Source of the DNA: an uncultured Victivallaceae bacterium
GTDB lineage: Bacteria; Verrucomicrobiota; Lentisphaeria; Victivallales; Victivallaceae
Reading direction: 5' to 3'
DNA: 55,996 nucleotides
NCBI GenBank assembly: GCA_944392655.1
Contig: CALXXL010000014.1
Coordinates: 1-55,996 of the forward strand
Shown here: positions 35,647-44,721 of the stretch, one piece after another
Numbering within the stretch: position 1 is the stretch's first letter
Layout: the number at the start of each line of letters is the position of its first letter
Notes under the pieces: model-generated
Seen by the model: only the letters and a program-made list of their open reading frames with translations
The model's database searches: none
Told to the model about the DNA's origin: nothing
Made by a program: the position numbers and the translations under genes

Positions 35647-35684
35647 AATCATAAGGAAACTTGAGGTCAAACGGGAAAAATATC

Positions 35685-35724
35685 CAAAAAAAAGAGGGCT
35701 TACGGATTTTATTCTGTAAGCCCT
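35685..35724 (-). terminator. Rho-independent terminator of the tRNA operon
   Basis: On the minus strand an 11-bp stem AGGGCTTACAG / CCGTAAGCCCT (one G-U) with an 8-nt loop is followed by C and eight T. It lies 12 bp after tRNA-Tyr. Confidence 0.88.
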
Positions 35725-35735
35725 TGAGTATCAAG

Positions 35736-35820
35736 TGGTGGTGGAGGATGGATTCGAACCATCGAAGGTATCACCAGCAGATTTACAGTCTGCCCCCTTT
35801 GGCCGCTCGGGAACTCCACC
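35736..35820 (-). tRNA. tRNA-Tyr (GTA)
   Basis: 85 nt with encoded CCA. Acceptor GGTGGAG pairs with CTCCACC, discriminator A, anticodon GTA in ACTGTAAAT, long variable arm, T-arm GGTTCGAATCC. Confidence 0.97.
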
Positions 35821-35828
35821 ATTTTTTA

Positions 35829-35902
35829 TGGAGCGGGTAAGGGGAGTCGAACCCCTATAACCAGCTTGGAAGGCTGGTGCACAACCGTTATGCCATACCC
35901 GC
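35829..35902 (-). tRNA. tRNA-Gly (TCC)
   Basis: 74 nt with encoded CCA. Acceptor GCGGGTA pairs with TACCCGC, discriminator U as usual for Gly, anticodon TCC in CTTCCAA, T-arm GGTTCGACTCC. Confidence 0.97.
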
Positions 35903-36003
35903 AACTTTTTATCAACCGCAAGTATATGCCAGTTGCTCGCTCCTGCAACGCATCGCTGCCTTATTTGAACAGCTCCCATTTTAATCCATCGAAAGGATCA
36001 GAA

Positions 36004-36088
36004 TGGTACCGACGGTGGGAGTCGAACCCACACTCCGTGAAGAACTGCGACCTGAACGCAGCGCGTCTGCCAATTCCGCCACGTCGGC
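36004..36088 (-). tRNA. tRNA-Leu (CAG)
   Basis: 85 nt with encoded CCA. Acceptor GCCGACG pairs with CGTCGGT (G-U at the first pair), anticodon CAG in TTCAGGT on a CTGCG/CGCAG stem, long variable arm, T-arm GGTTCGACTCC. First in the Leu-Gly-Tyr minus-strand tRNA operon. Confidence 0.97.
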
Positions 36089-36247
36089 GACCTCAAACAA
36101 GCATCTCTTGCATGTCCCTTAAAATAGACCTTTTTTTGCGGAATGCAAACTCAACTGCAACTTTTTTTGCAAAAAAAATACTTTTTTGCCTTTCCAGTCA
36201 GAAAATAATTTCAATACAGCCGGATTCACCACATAAACGCAACTTTT

Positions 36248-36276
36248 TTGACGTTATTTATGATTAATTTTATATT
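36248..36276 (+). promoter_or_regulatory. Probable promoter of the 1363-residue protein gene
   Basis: TTGACG, exact 17-bp spacer, TATATT, 85 bp before the start. The stretch 36089-36247 between tRNA-Leu and this promoter is AT-rich and holds nothing else that I see. Confidence 0.7.
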
Positions 36277-36279
36277 AAA

Positions 36280-36347
36280 TCTCTTGAAAAAAAGTTTCCG
36301 GAATGCTACACTATTCCTGTATAGACCAAACAGATCACTTCAAGAGA
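36280..36347 (+). promoter_or_regulatory. Structured 5' leader with inverted repeat next to the ribosome binding site
   Basis: TCTCTTGAA (36280-36288) and TTCAAGAGA (36339-36347) form a perfect 9-bp stem whose right arm ends one base before AAGGGG, the ribosome binding site. Inside is a second hairpin GGAAT / ATTCC (36300-36317). The stem begins right at the predicted transcript start, so it would cap the mRNA 5' end. Confidence 0.55.
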
Positions 36348-36360
36348 AAGGGGTTTTATT

Positions 36361-39300
36361 ATGACAATTCACAGCGGCGTAAACCTCGGCGATAATTATC
36401 AGGACAGCCGACTCGTCCTGAGACCCGGCGACAGCGCTTTCGTCACTACTTTGCACGACGATACCGCAGAACTCTCCGTAGCCGGAGGCGTAACCTCCGG
36501 CACCATTATCAATAACGGTTGGGAAAACCTTACCGATAAAGGTTCTGCCTTTAATACCGTTATATATAAAGGAAGACAGACTCTCGAAGGCGGTTCATAC
36601 GCCTTCGGTACCACTATCGTCTCAGGCGGTACACAGTGGGTCAATAACGGCTCAGCCGCAAATACCGTCGTAGAACGCGGATATCTGCACGTCTCCGGCG
36701 GATCTGCATATATCAGCAATACCGAAATTAAAAGTGGCGGAAATCTCAATATCTTCGAATCCGCCACAGTTACCAATACCACCATCGAAAGCGGCGGCAA
36801 CCTCCTTATATATAAGGATGCAAAAATACGCGGCGAATTGCATATCGCAGGACGCGCAAGATTCGCTTACAACGGCACCGCTATCGCCGACGGTACCGGT
36901 GCAACCGTGGTTATGCACCTCGAAGACCGTAAGCCATCCGATCAGGCTATCTTTGAAACCAGCTTCACCGCAATCAAAAACGCCAACTTCGCGGTATCGG
37001 TTTCTCCAATGATGGAGGAAGGTTCATACCGCCTCGCCGATGATATCTCCAAATTCAATACCACTATTACCGTACGCAGCGTCAACGGACAGGAAATCGG
37101 TAAACTCAGCCTCAACGAGGCTATTGTATGGAACAATACCACTTATAAACTCCAGATCCTCCCATTCGGATCAAGCTCCAACCGCACATTCTCACTCGTG
37201 CTGACCGTACAGGCCGGATCACACCCCGAACCAGGCCCCATCTGGGTGGAAGAAGGTGGTACCATGAATGTGCCCTCCGACGCAGGATTCGGGTCTATCG
37301 GATTCTATGAAAACTATACCGATACTTTCCAGCTCAATATAGAAAAATCCGGCAAGTATGTGATCGGAGATTACGATTTCGGTACCCTTAACGGAAATTT
37401 TACCATCACTCAGACGGTCAACGGGAAAACTAAAAAGGTCGCAGAAGGCAAAATTAAAAACGGCGTCGTCTCCCTTAAAGAAACTCTGCTCGAAGCCGGC
37501 GACTATACTTTGACTATTACCAATTCCGACAAGGGCAAAACCAACGCTGAATATGTATTCGATTTCGACGCAACGGCTCTCTTTAAAGATCCGTCCAAGG
37601 ACGAAGACTTTAATAACCTGCCAAACGAAAATAAAATCAATATCGCTGAAGATAATGTCTCAGGCTGGGTCGGATTCGGCGATAAACTCGACTATTATCA
37701 GGTCAACTTCGACGTCGCAACCAAATCCACATTCAATATCTCTACTTCCGATGAAATAAAGGTGACTTTCTATACCCTCAGCAACGGTAAGCTGAAATCA
37801 ATAAAGAATGTCACCGTCAAGGCTAATCAGACCGCTCAGATAAAGGATATCCTTATCGAGTCCGGATCTTACTACTTCGGCATCGAATCCAAAAACGCCG
37901 ACAAGGGCGGCAGCGCCGATTTCGAAATTTCTCTCGACGATAAGACCGTGTTCTTTACCAAAGGCAACAACGCTGACGATAATTTCGCCCAGCTCGACGC
38001 CGGATACAGCGTCACCATTGGAAATAAACCGGATGAACTTATCTCGGACGAATGGGTAGGATGGGGCGACGAATTCGACTACCGCAAGGTAACTTTTGCC
38101 GACGCAGGAAAATATACATTCGATGTAAGTTCATCCGATGATATCAAATTCACCATCTATGAATTGCAGAGCAACGGCAAACTCAAGTCCATCAAAAATA
38201 TCACCGTTAAAGCAGGAAAAACCGGCCAGATTAAGGATTATCTCCTCGAAGCCGGTACTTACTACATCTCGGTACAGTCCACCAACGCCAGCAAGGGCGG
38301 AAACGCCGACTATGATGTCAGCTTTAACGAGTCCAGCGTCGTATTCACCAAAGGCAATAACGCCGACGATAATTTCGCTTCCCTGCCAACTGAATACAAC
38401 GTCACCGTTGGCGATCAGGCAATATCGCTTGTCAGCGACGAATGGGTCGGATTCGGCGACGAATATGACTACCGCAAGGTGACGTTCGAAACCGCAGGAA
38501 AGTATACCTTCGATGTAAAAGCTACCGACGCAGCCAAGTTCACCATCTATGAATTGCAGAGCAACGGTAAACTTAAATCCATCAAGAACATCACCATCAA
38601 AGCCGGACAGACCGTTCAGCTTAAAGATTTGATGCTCGAAGCCGGAACTTACTACATCTCCATGCAGTCCACCAACGCCAGCAAGGGCGGCAACGCCGAC
38701 TACTCCGTGGATATGAATGACTCCAGCGTATTCTTTACCAAAGGCAACAATGCCGACGATAATTTCGCCGCGCTGCCCGCGGAATACACCGTTACTGTCG
38801 GCGATCAGGCGGTATCGCTCATCAGCAGTGACTGGGTCGGATTCGGCGACGAATTCGACTACCGCAAGGTGACGTTCGAAAACGCTGGGAAATATACCTT
38901 CGATGTAAAATCATCCGATGCGGCCAAGTTTACCATCTATGAGTTGCAGAGCAACGGTAAACTCAAGTCCATCAAGAACATCACCATCAAAGCCGGACAG
39001 ACCGTTCAGCTTAAAGATTTGATGCTCGAATCCGGAACTTATTACATCTCCATGCAGTCCACCAACGCCAGCAAGGGCGGAAATGCCGACTACTCCGTCA
39101 ACATCAACAACGGAAGCGCATTCTTTACCAAGGGCAACAATGCCGATGATAATTTCGCCGCGCTGCCCGCAGAATATTCGGTAACCGTTGGCGATCAGGC
39201 GGTATCGCTCATCAGCAATGAGTGGGTCGGATTCGGCGACGAATTCGACTACCGCAAGGTGACGTTCGAAAATGCAGGAAAATATACCTTCGATGTAAAA

Positions 39301-40452
39301 TCATCCGACGACGCCAAGTTCACCATCTATGAGTTGCAGAGCAACGGCAAACTCAAGTCCGTCAAGAACATCACCGTCAAGGCTGGACAGACCGTTCAGC
39401 TCAAAGACTTGATGCTCGAATCCGGAACTTATTACATCTCCATGCAGTCCACCAACGCCAGCAAGGGCGGCAACGCCGACTACTCCGTAAGCATCAACAA
39501 CGGAAGCGCGTTCTTTACCAAAGGCAACAACGCCGATGATAATTTTGCCAAACTCTCTCAGGAATATGTGGTTAAGGTGGCAGATCAGCCGATGAAAATT
39601 GTCAGCGACGAGTGGGTCGGATTCGGCGACCAAATCGACTACCGGATTGTTTCGCTCGAAAACGCCGGAATGTATACCTTCGACATCACCAGCTCCGACG
39701 CGGCGAAATTCACTATCTCCACCATGGACAGCAAAGGTAAACTTAAATCGGTTAAAAATATTACAATCAAAGCCGGACAGACCGTTCAGCTTAAAGACCT
39801 CCTGCTCGACAGCGGCGTATACTACATCTCCATGGAATCTACCAACGCCAGCAAAGGCGGCAACGCATCATACTCCATCGGTATCAACAGCACTACGGAA
39901 TTCTTTACCAAGGGCAATAACGCCGATGATAACGTTAACGCATTGCCAGATCCTTACAGCTTTGATATCGTTGACGGCAGAAATATTATCTCCACCAACG
40001 AATGGGTCGGATACGGCGACAGCGTAGACTGGCGCGAAATCGATATCAGAAAAGACGGACTCTGCCAGATTACCGTTTCCGGCGTATCAGATAAAGTCAA
40101 ACTGACTATCGGCGAGCTTCAGGATAATGGAAAAATCAAGAGCATCAAAACGCTTACCGTAAACTCCGGCAGCGGTACGATCTCGCTCGAACTCGACGAC
40201 GATGACTACTTCATCGGAGTTGAAGCATCCAACGCCAGCAAGGGCGGCGGCACAAATTATTCGCTGGAAATCAATTTCCAGAGCTTCGCCAATCCGCACG
40301 ACCTGAAGGACGCGTTGGAGGTTTCCAGCATGAACCTCCTCCTCGATGACGGAGCTATAGATTCTCTCGCTATCGACAGCGTTATGGCCGACTTCGCCGA
40401 TAACACCACTCAGGACGAAACCAGCATCAATAAATACTCACTGCTGGCATAA
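36361..40452 (+). CDS. Giant protein: AIDA-like head plus tandem PPC-like repeats, no signal peptide
   Basis: 1363 residues; start follows AAGGGG. Residues 1 to about 165 are AIDA-like repeats (NTVVERGYLHVSGGSAYISN and SGGNLNIFESATVTNTTIES). After a linker comes a run of beta-sandwich units of the bacterial pre-peptidase C-terminal (PPC) type, each with 'WVGFGDEFDYRKVTF', 'GKYTFDVKSSD', 'GTYYISMQSTNASKGGNADY'. From residue 531 the units are exactly 130 residues long and nearly identical. No signal peptide, no membrane anchor, no autotransporter barrel; the C-terminus is an acidic stretch ending SINKYSLLA. Likely a secreted or surface protein using a non-Sec route (inference). Strong terminator follows. 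Confidence 0.87.
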   Translation: MTIHSGVNLGDNYQDSRLVLRPGDSAFVTTLHDDTAELSVAGGVTSGTIINNGWENLTDKGSAFNTVIYKGRQTLEGGSYAFGTTIVSGGTQWVNNGSAANTVVERGYLHVSGGSAYISNTEIKSGGNLNIFESATVTNTTIESGGNLLIYKDAKIRGELHIAGRARFAYNGTAIADGTGATVVMHLEDRKPSDQAIFETSFTAIKNANFAVSVSPMMEEGSYRLADDISKFNTTITVRSVNGQEIGKLSLNEAIVWNNTTYKLQILPFGSSSNRTFSLVLTVQAGSHPEPGPIWVEEGGTMNVPSDAGFGSIGFYENYTDTFQLNIEKSGKYVIGDYDFGTLNGNFTITQTVNGKTKKVAEGKIKNGVVSLKETLLEAGDYTLTITNSDKGKTNAEYVFDFDATALFKDPSKDEDFNNLPNENKINIAEDNVSGWVGFGDKLDYYQVNFDVATKSTFNISTSDEIKVTFYTLSNGKLKSIKNVTVKANQTAQIKDILIESGSYYFGIESKNADKGGSADFEISLDDKTVFFTKGNNADDNFAQLDAGYSVTIGNKPDELISDEWVGWGDEFDYRKVTFADAGKYTFDVSSSDDIKFTIYELQSNGKLKSIKNITVKAGKTGQIKDYLLEAGTYYISVQSTNASKGGNADYDVSFNESSVVFTKGNNADDNFASLPTEYNVTVGDQAISLVSDEWVGFGDEYDYRKVTFETAGKYTFDVKATDAAKFTIYELQSNGKLKSIKNITIKAGQTVQLKDLMLEAGTYYISMQSTNASKGGNADYSVDMNDSSVFFTKGNNADDNFAALPAEYTVTVGDQAVSLISSDWVGFGDEFDYRKVTFENAGKYTFDVKSSDAAKFTIYELQSNGKLKSIKNITIKAGQTVQLKDLMLESGTYYISMQSTNASKGGNADYSVNINNGSAFFTKGNNADDNFAALPAEYSVTVGDQAVSLISNEWVGFGDEFDYRKVTFENAGKYTFDVKSSDDAKFTIYELQSNGKLKSVKNITVKAGQTVQLKDLMLESGTYYISMQSTNASKGGNADYSVSINNGSAFFTKGNNADDNFAKLSQEYVVKVADQPMKIVSDEWVGFGDQIDYRIVSLENAGMYTFDITSSDAAKFTISTMDSKGKLKSVKNITIKAGQTVQLKDLLLDSGVYYISMESTNASKGGNASYSIGINSTTEFFTKGNNADDNVNALPDPYSFDIVDGRNIISTNEWVGYGDSVDWREIDIRKDGLCQITVSGVSDKVKLTIGELQDNGKIKSIKTLTVNSGSGTISLELDDDDYFIGVEASNASKGGGTNYSLEINFQSFANPHDLKDALEVSSMNLLLDDGAIDSLAIDSVMADFADNTTQDETSINKYSLLA
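37951..40280 (+). repeat. Tandem 390-bp coding repeats
   Basis: Units start at 37951, 38341, 38731, 39121, 39511 and 39901 (each at the FFTKGNNADDN or VFTKGNNADDN codons), an exact 390-bp period. The units at 38341, 38731 and 39121 are nearly identical in DNA, including silent positions, while the first and last are diverged. A more diverged unit precedes at about 37573. Confidence 0.95.
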
Positions 40453-40475
40453 CCGGAATAATCACCTGAATTGTA

Positions 40476-40508
40476 AGCCGGCCGGACACCATCCGGCCGG
40501 CTTTTTTT
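40476..40508 (+). terminator. Strong Rho-independent terminator of the repeat-protein gene
   Basis: Perfect 11-bp stem AGCCGGCCGGA / TCCGGCCGGCT, 5-nt loop, run of seven T. Confidence 0.95.
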
Positions 40509-40596
40509 GTATCCATGAATGGCTTTTTAATAAAAATGCACTATATTAAAAGGCAATATTTTGTATTCATAACCACAAAAGTAAAGCTCAACTGAT

Positions 40597-41223
40597 ATGC
40601 CGGACAATAATGAAATAAATGCAGACTCCCAAAATGTCTCAAAAGCAAGAATGCTGTGGCTGCTATTCTGGGAGTTCTTCAAAATCGCATCTTTCGTGGT
40701 CGGCGGAGGATTCGCTATCCTCATAGTGGCTGAGGACGTATTCGTCAAAAAATATCACTGGCTCCGCGACGGAGAACTCTCGGACATGCTCGCGCTTATT
40801 CAGACCGTACCGGGGCTTACCGCCGGTAATATCGCCATATATACCGGATACCGTATCGCAGGAACCGCCGGAGCGCTACTCGCTCTCACCGGAGTTGCCA
40901 TGCCGTCGTTTATCGTCATTACCGCCATTGCCGCAGGGTTCTCCGCCCTCCCCCTCGATCACTATATCGTTCAGGGAGCGTTCACCGGCGTAAGAACTGC
41001 TATGGCAGGACTGATGCTCGTAGCGTTGGTTCAGCTGTGGAAAAGCTCACTGAGAGATCCTTTGCAGTATGCGGTCTTCATCGCCGGAATTATCGCTGTG
41101 TCCCTCTTTCACCTCAATCCGGGATGGCTGATCGGAACCGCTCTCATTCTGGGACCGGTTTGGTGTATGGCTATATTGCGCAGAATTCCCAAAGCCGCGG
41201 AAGAAGAGGAGGCTCAGAAGTAA
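40597..41223 (+). CDS. chrA: Chromate transporter, first half (CHR family)
   Basis: 208 residues. FFKIASFVVGGGFAILIVAE and LALIQTVPGLTAGNIAIYTG are the CHR domain motifs; about five or six hydrophobic helices. Short-chain CHR proteins work as pairs and move chromate or related oxyanions across the inner membrane. The partner is encoded 3 bp downstream. Confidence 0.9.
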   Translation: MPDNNEINADSQNVSKARMLWLLFWEFFKIASFVVGGGFAILIVAEDVFVKKYHWLRDGELSDMLALIQTVPGLTAGNIAIYTGYRIAGTAGALLALTGVAMPSFIVITAIAAGFSALPLDHYIVQGAFTGVRTAMAGLMLVALVQLWKSSLRDPLQYAVFIAGIIAVSLFHLNPGWLIGTALILGPVWCMAILRRIPKAAEEEEAQK

Positions 41224-41226
41224 TTT

Positions 41227-41835
41227 ATGAACCTCATTGTTATATTCTTCCTTTTCGCTTATTTCGGATGCCTCTGCCTGAGCGGCGGCTCCAGCCTGTT
41301 GCAGTTCTATATCGACGAACTCGTTGTCGCACGGCAGTGGATGACCCTTGAAGGTCTGGGAAATCTTATGGCTATATCACAGGTGACGCCAGGACCGATC
41401 GGCGTAAACCTGGCGACTTTCCTCGGATATACCCAGGGGGGATTCTGGGGCGGACTGCTCGCCACTGTGGGACTGCTTACTCCATCTTACATCCTTATGT
41501 CCCTTGCCGTCAAGTCATACACCAAGTGGCACGACAGCAGATTTGTGCGCAGTTTGATGTATACACTGAAGCCAATGACTCTGGCTCTCGTCGCAACAGC
41601 TCTGTTCGCCGCACTCGGAATGTCCGTCTTCACCGATCAGATACCGTTCGACTACTGGACCGGAATGGTCGAAAAATATGAGGGTAATTTCGGTATATGC
41701 TGGGAAATGACTCCGCTATTCATTTTTGCCATTGTTGCACTGTGGAAGAAAAAACTCTCCATCATGAGCGTTATTTTTATCTCAGCTGGAATCGGCGCCG
41801 CTATCGCAGCTGTTATGGGCCCGGCTTCCGCATGA
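41227..41835 (+). CDS. chrA: Chromate transporter, second half (CHR family)
   Basis: 202 residues, paralogous half of the upstream protein: FGCLCLSGGSSLLQFYIDEL and GNLMAISQVTPGPIGVNLAT with LGYTQGG. The physiological substrate in a gut-type organism may be another anion such as sulfate (inference). Confidence 0.9.
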   Translation: MNLIVIFFLFAYFGCLCLSGGSSLLQFYIDELVVARQWMTLEGLGNLMAISQVTPGPIGVNLATFLGYTQGGFWGGLLATVGLLTPSYILMSLAVKSYTKWHDSRFVRSLMYTLKPMTLALVATALFAALGMSVFTDQIPFDYWTGMVEKYEGNFGICWEMTPLFIFAIVALWKKKLSIMSVIFISAGIGAAIAAVMGPASA

Positions 41836-41860
41836 AAATTATTTGTATTTTAAGATTATT

Positions 41861-41926
41861 GCGGTAAATTATTCCCCGTAATTATAGCAATTTTAACTAC
41901 ACAGAATAAAACAGGATTTTTACCGC
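41861..41926 (+). promoter_or_regulatory. 8-bp inverted repeat upstream of the GT39 gene
   Basis: GCGGTAAA and TTTACCGC, 50 bp apart, in the 115-bp gap before the second GT39 gene. Possible leader structure; no clear promoter identified. Confidence 0.35.
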
Positions 41927-41950
41927 ATAATTCGGGAAAAGAGGTTGGAT

Positions 41951-43612
41951 ATGGCAAAATATGAGGAACGAGCGGTCTCTTCAGGCAGCGTGATCCTGCT
42001 CCTTATTATGGTTTTTCTGATGCTGTTCCAACCATGGCAGATCGGCGGAAAAGAACTCTACTGGGACGAGGGAATGTATGCCGCAGAAGCGATGGAGTTT
42101 AACTCATTTCCGCCTGTAACTACCGCACACGGCGAACTCATCGCCGCTGGTCACCCTCTCTTCCCCATGGCCGCCAGAGCTTTGTTCGAAATAGGTCTGC
42201 CGGTTGAATACGCCCTGAGACTGCTGTCGATTATCCCCGCCGCAGCCATTATGATATGGATTTTCCTCCTCGCCAGAAGCGCAGGAGGAACTGCCGCAGG
42301 CGGAATCGCCGCTGCCGTATGGCTCACCAGCAATATCGTTATGGAAAAAACCCTCGACGGATACCCGAACTTGATGGCGGTGTTCTTTATATATGCCGGA
42401 CAGTTCCTGTGGTTCACTCTCGGTCAGAAATACAACCGGTGGGACGCTGCATGGATTGCAGCTGGAATTTTCGCATCGCTCGCATTCTATACCATGGGTA
42501 TACCGGCTCTTATGTGCTTTGTCGTACCGTTTATCTTTCAACGCAGACCGCTGTCGATTAAACATAAATTACAGCGCCCTGGCGCTATCGCCGCTATCAT
42601 AATGGTCGCCTTGACCATATTGATATGGTTCATTCCATATTTCCGCGCACCGGAAGAGATTATCGAACCGGTTGAATACAACTTCAGTGGATATTATTCC
42701 CATTTGATTTACTTCCCGTTCGACCTTATATGGCGACTGCTGCCATGGAGCCTTATCGCATGGCCGGCTTTCTGCGCCGCATACCGGCCCCTCGACCCGA
42801 CTCCAATATTCAGCCGATTCCTCAGAACTTTATTCATATCCAATTTCTTCCTCCTATGGCTGAGCCCACTTACGGATGTACGCGATATGGTATTGCTGGT
42901 GCCGCCTCTGGCTATACTTATTGCTCTTAACTACTCCATCCTTATGCGGCGGTACGGCAGCTTCTACTGGAAAATAGTGCGCATTTTCCCATACCTTACG
43001 GTGATCCTCGGAATCGTTACCGTTGCACTGTTCCTCGCGGAAAACTCTTTTATGGAACAGGCACTGACTTTCCTGAGAATCGATCCGCAGATCCTCGACT
43101 TCCGCCTCGAAAGAACCGCTACCATAAACGGCGTGGCCGCTGGTACCATCATTTTCCTTATCGGATTATATATGCTGTGCCGGAGAAAAGGTATGCCTTT
43201 ATGGGTCATAACTACTCTGGTTATGACGGTACCCATGCTATTTATGTGGGCCGTAACCAGACCATATACCAGCCAGAAAATGCCCAAGAGAAAATGGGCA
43301 GCTGAAATGAATTCCAAAATCTCTGATCAGAATATCAACCATATATATAAATGGAATATTTCCGGTCTGTACGGCGAATGCTTCTACCTCGGCATCCCCG
43401 TAACCGAAATCGACGAACTTGAACAACTCCCAAAACAGCCGGACGAAATTTTCCTTCTGGGTACATCGTTCCCTCAGCTCCCCGAACGCAACTGGAGCAA
43501 AATCGCGGAAACCAGATTGCTCGACGCCAGCGACGATGAACGATCTTTGTCCATTTACCGGGGAAAACTCGTAACCCAAGATGCCGGAAAGAAAAATCAT
43601 GACAACAAATAA
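41951..43612 (+). CDS. GT39/ArnT-like membrane glycosyltransferase
   Basis: 553 residues. The first extracytoplasmic loop has ELYWDEGMYAAEAM, the Asp-Glu site of PMT/ArnT enzymes that use polyprenyl-phosphate sugars; about 11-12 helices follow and a soluble tail (about 430-553). ATG 41951 is preceded by GAGGTTG. It may decorate lipid A or a surface glycan. It overlaps rlmN by 14 bp. Confidence 0.86.
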   Translation: MAKYEERAVSSGSVILLLIMVFLMLFQPWQIGGKELYWDEGMYAAEAMEFNSFPPVTTAHGELIAAGHPLFPMAARALFEIGLPVEYALRLLSIIPAAAIMIWIFLLARSAGGTAAGGIAAAVWLTSNIVMEKTLDGYPNLMAVFFIYAGQFLWFTLGQKYNRWDAAWIAAGIFASLAFYTMGIPALMCFVVPFIFQRRPLSIKHKLQRPGAIAAIIMVALTILIWFIPYFRAPEEIIEPVEYNFSGYYSHLIYFPFDLIWRLLPWSLIAWPAFCAAYRPLDPTPIFSRFLRTLFISNFFLLWLSPLTDVRDMVLLVPPLAILIALNYSILMRRYGSFYWKIVRIFPYLTVILGIVTVALFLAENSFMEQALTFLRIDPQILDFRLERTATINGVAAGTIIFLIGLYMLCRRKGMPLWVITTLVMTVPMLFMWAVTRPYTSQKMPKRKWAAEMNSKISDQNINHIYKWNISGLYGECFYLGIPVTEIDELEQLPKQPDEIFLLGTSFPQLPERNWSKIAETRLLDASDDERSLSIYRGKLVTQDAGKKNHDNK

Positions 43613-44645
43613 ATACCTCCCCGGAATCACCCGAGATGAACTTAAAACTATTATTAAAGAGCTCGGCGAACCATCATACCGGGCTAATCAAATCGCTGAA
43701 CATATATACCGCCACCGGGTAACCGATCCGGATAAAATGAGCAATCTGCCACAAAATCTGCGCGGTAAATTGAAAGAGCTCTTCTTCCCGTTCCCAGTAG
43801 CAGTAGAGGAGTGCATCGCCGCCGGAGACCAGACACAAAAACTGCTCCTGAAGCTGCACGACGGAAACCAGATCGAAATGGTGATGATTCCTACCGCCGA
43901 ACGGATGACTTTCTGCCTCTCTACTCAGGCAGGATGCCCCGTAGGATGCCGCTTCTGCGCAAGCGGAGCTGCCGGACTCGCAAGAAATCTCTCCGCCGCT
44001 GAAATCCTCGCTGAACTCTTCGCCGGAGCGGAAATCCACGGCTCATGGCCGGATAATATCGTTTTTATGGGCATCGGCGAAGGATTGCTCAATACCGGCA
44101 ACCTTTTCCACGCACTCGAAATTATAACCGGACATGACTATATCGGCATGTCACCACGACGCATTACTGTTTCCACTTCCGGCATCGTACCGGGTATATA
44201 CAAACTGGCTGAACTGGGCAAAGAGTTCACCCTCGCACTTTCTCTGCACGCAGTCAATGATGAGATCCGCTCCTCCATTATTCCGGATAAACTGCGCTAC
44301 CCTATCGCCGAAATTCTTCAGGCTGCCGACTTTTACCGCAATACCGCCGGAAGAATGGTCACCTTCGAATATACCCTGCTCGCCGGCGTGAACGATTCAC
44401 CGCAGGACGCCGAAACTTTAGCCAGACTCGCTAATAAACATCACGCCAAAATCAACCTTATCGCCTACAACCCGACTTCAGATAAGTTCAAACGGCCAAC
44501 CGATAAGGTTATCGAACAATTCCTGCATAAAGCAGAATCTATATGCCGCAACGTTACTTTACGACGCGAACGCGGTGGCGGGAAAAAAGCCGCATGCGGA
44601 CAACTGCGCCTGGGAAAAATTCAGAATGACGGGAATCTTTCATAG
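43599..44645 (+). CDS. rlmN: 23S rRNA/tRNA adenine-C2 methyltransferase
   Basis: 348 residues, radical SAM enzyme. Fe-S cysteines Cys113, Cys117 and Cys120 in GCPVGCRFCASG, GIGEGLLN for SAM binding, and the C-terminal Cys in GGGKKAACGQLR that forms the methyl-carrying intermediate. Starts: ATG 43599 with GGAAAG upstream; an in-frame ATG at 43581 is possible and lies deeper in the upstream gene. Confidence 0.95.
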   Translation: MTTNKYLPGITRDELKTIIKELGEPSYRANQIAEHIYRHRVTDPDKMSNLPQNLRGKLKELFFPFPVAVEECIAAGDQTQKLLLKLHDGNQIEMVMIPTAERMTFCLSTQAGCPVGCRFCASGAAGLARNLSAAEILAELFAGAEIHGSWPDNIVFMGIGEGLLNTGNLFHALEIITGHDYIGMSPRRITVSTSGIVPGIYKLAELGKEFTLALSLHAVNDEIRSSIIPDKLRYPIAEILQAADFYRNTAGRMVTFEYTLLAGVNDSPQDAETLARLANKHHAKINLIAYNPTSDKFKRPTDKVIEQFLHKAESICRNVTLRRERGGGKKAACGQLRLGKIQNDGNLS

Positions 44646-44650
44646 AGTAT

Positions 44651-44678
44651 TTGATTTTTTTAAATTTAATGGTATTGT
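44651..44678 (+). promoter_or_regulatory. Possible promoter of the acyl-CoA synthetase operon
   Basis: TTGATT, 16-bp spacer, TATTGT, about 43 bp before the start. Confidence 0.4.
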
Positions 44679-44721
44679 ATAACTATATACATTTTAAAAT
44701 TATCTAAGGACTGTTGAAAAA

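Noticed and set aside
37951-40280. CRISPR-like regular repetition
   Set aside because: The period is 390 bp, in frame, without spacers; these are protein domain repeats.
27624-40452. Type V autotransporters
   Set aside because: AIDA-like repeats are present, but there is no signal peptide and no C-terminal beta-barrel in either protein.
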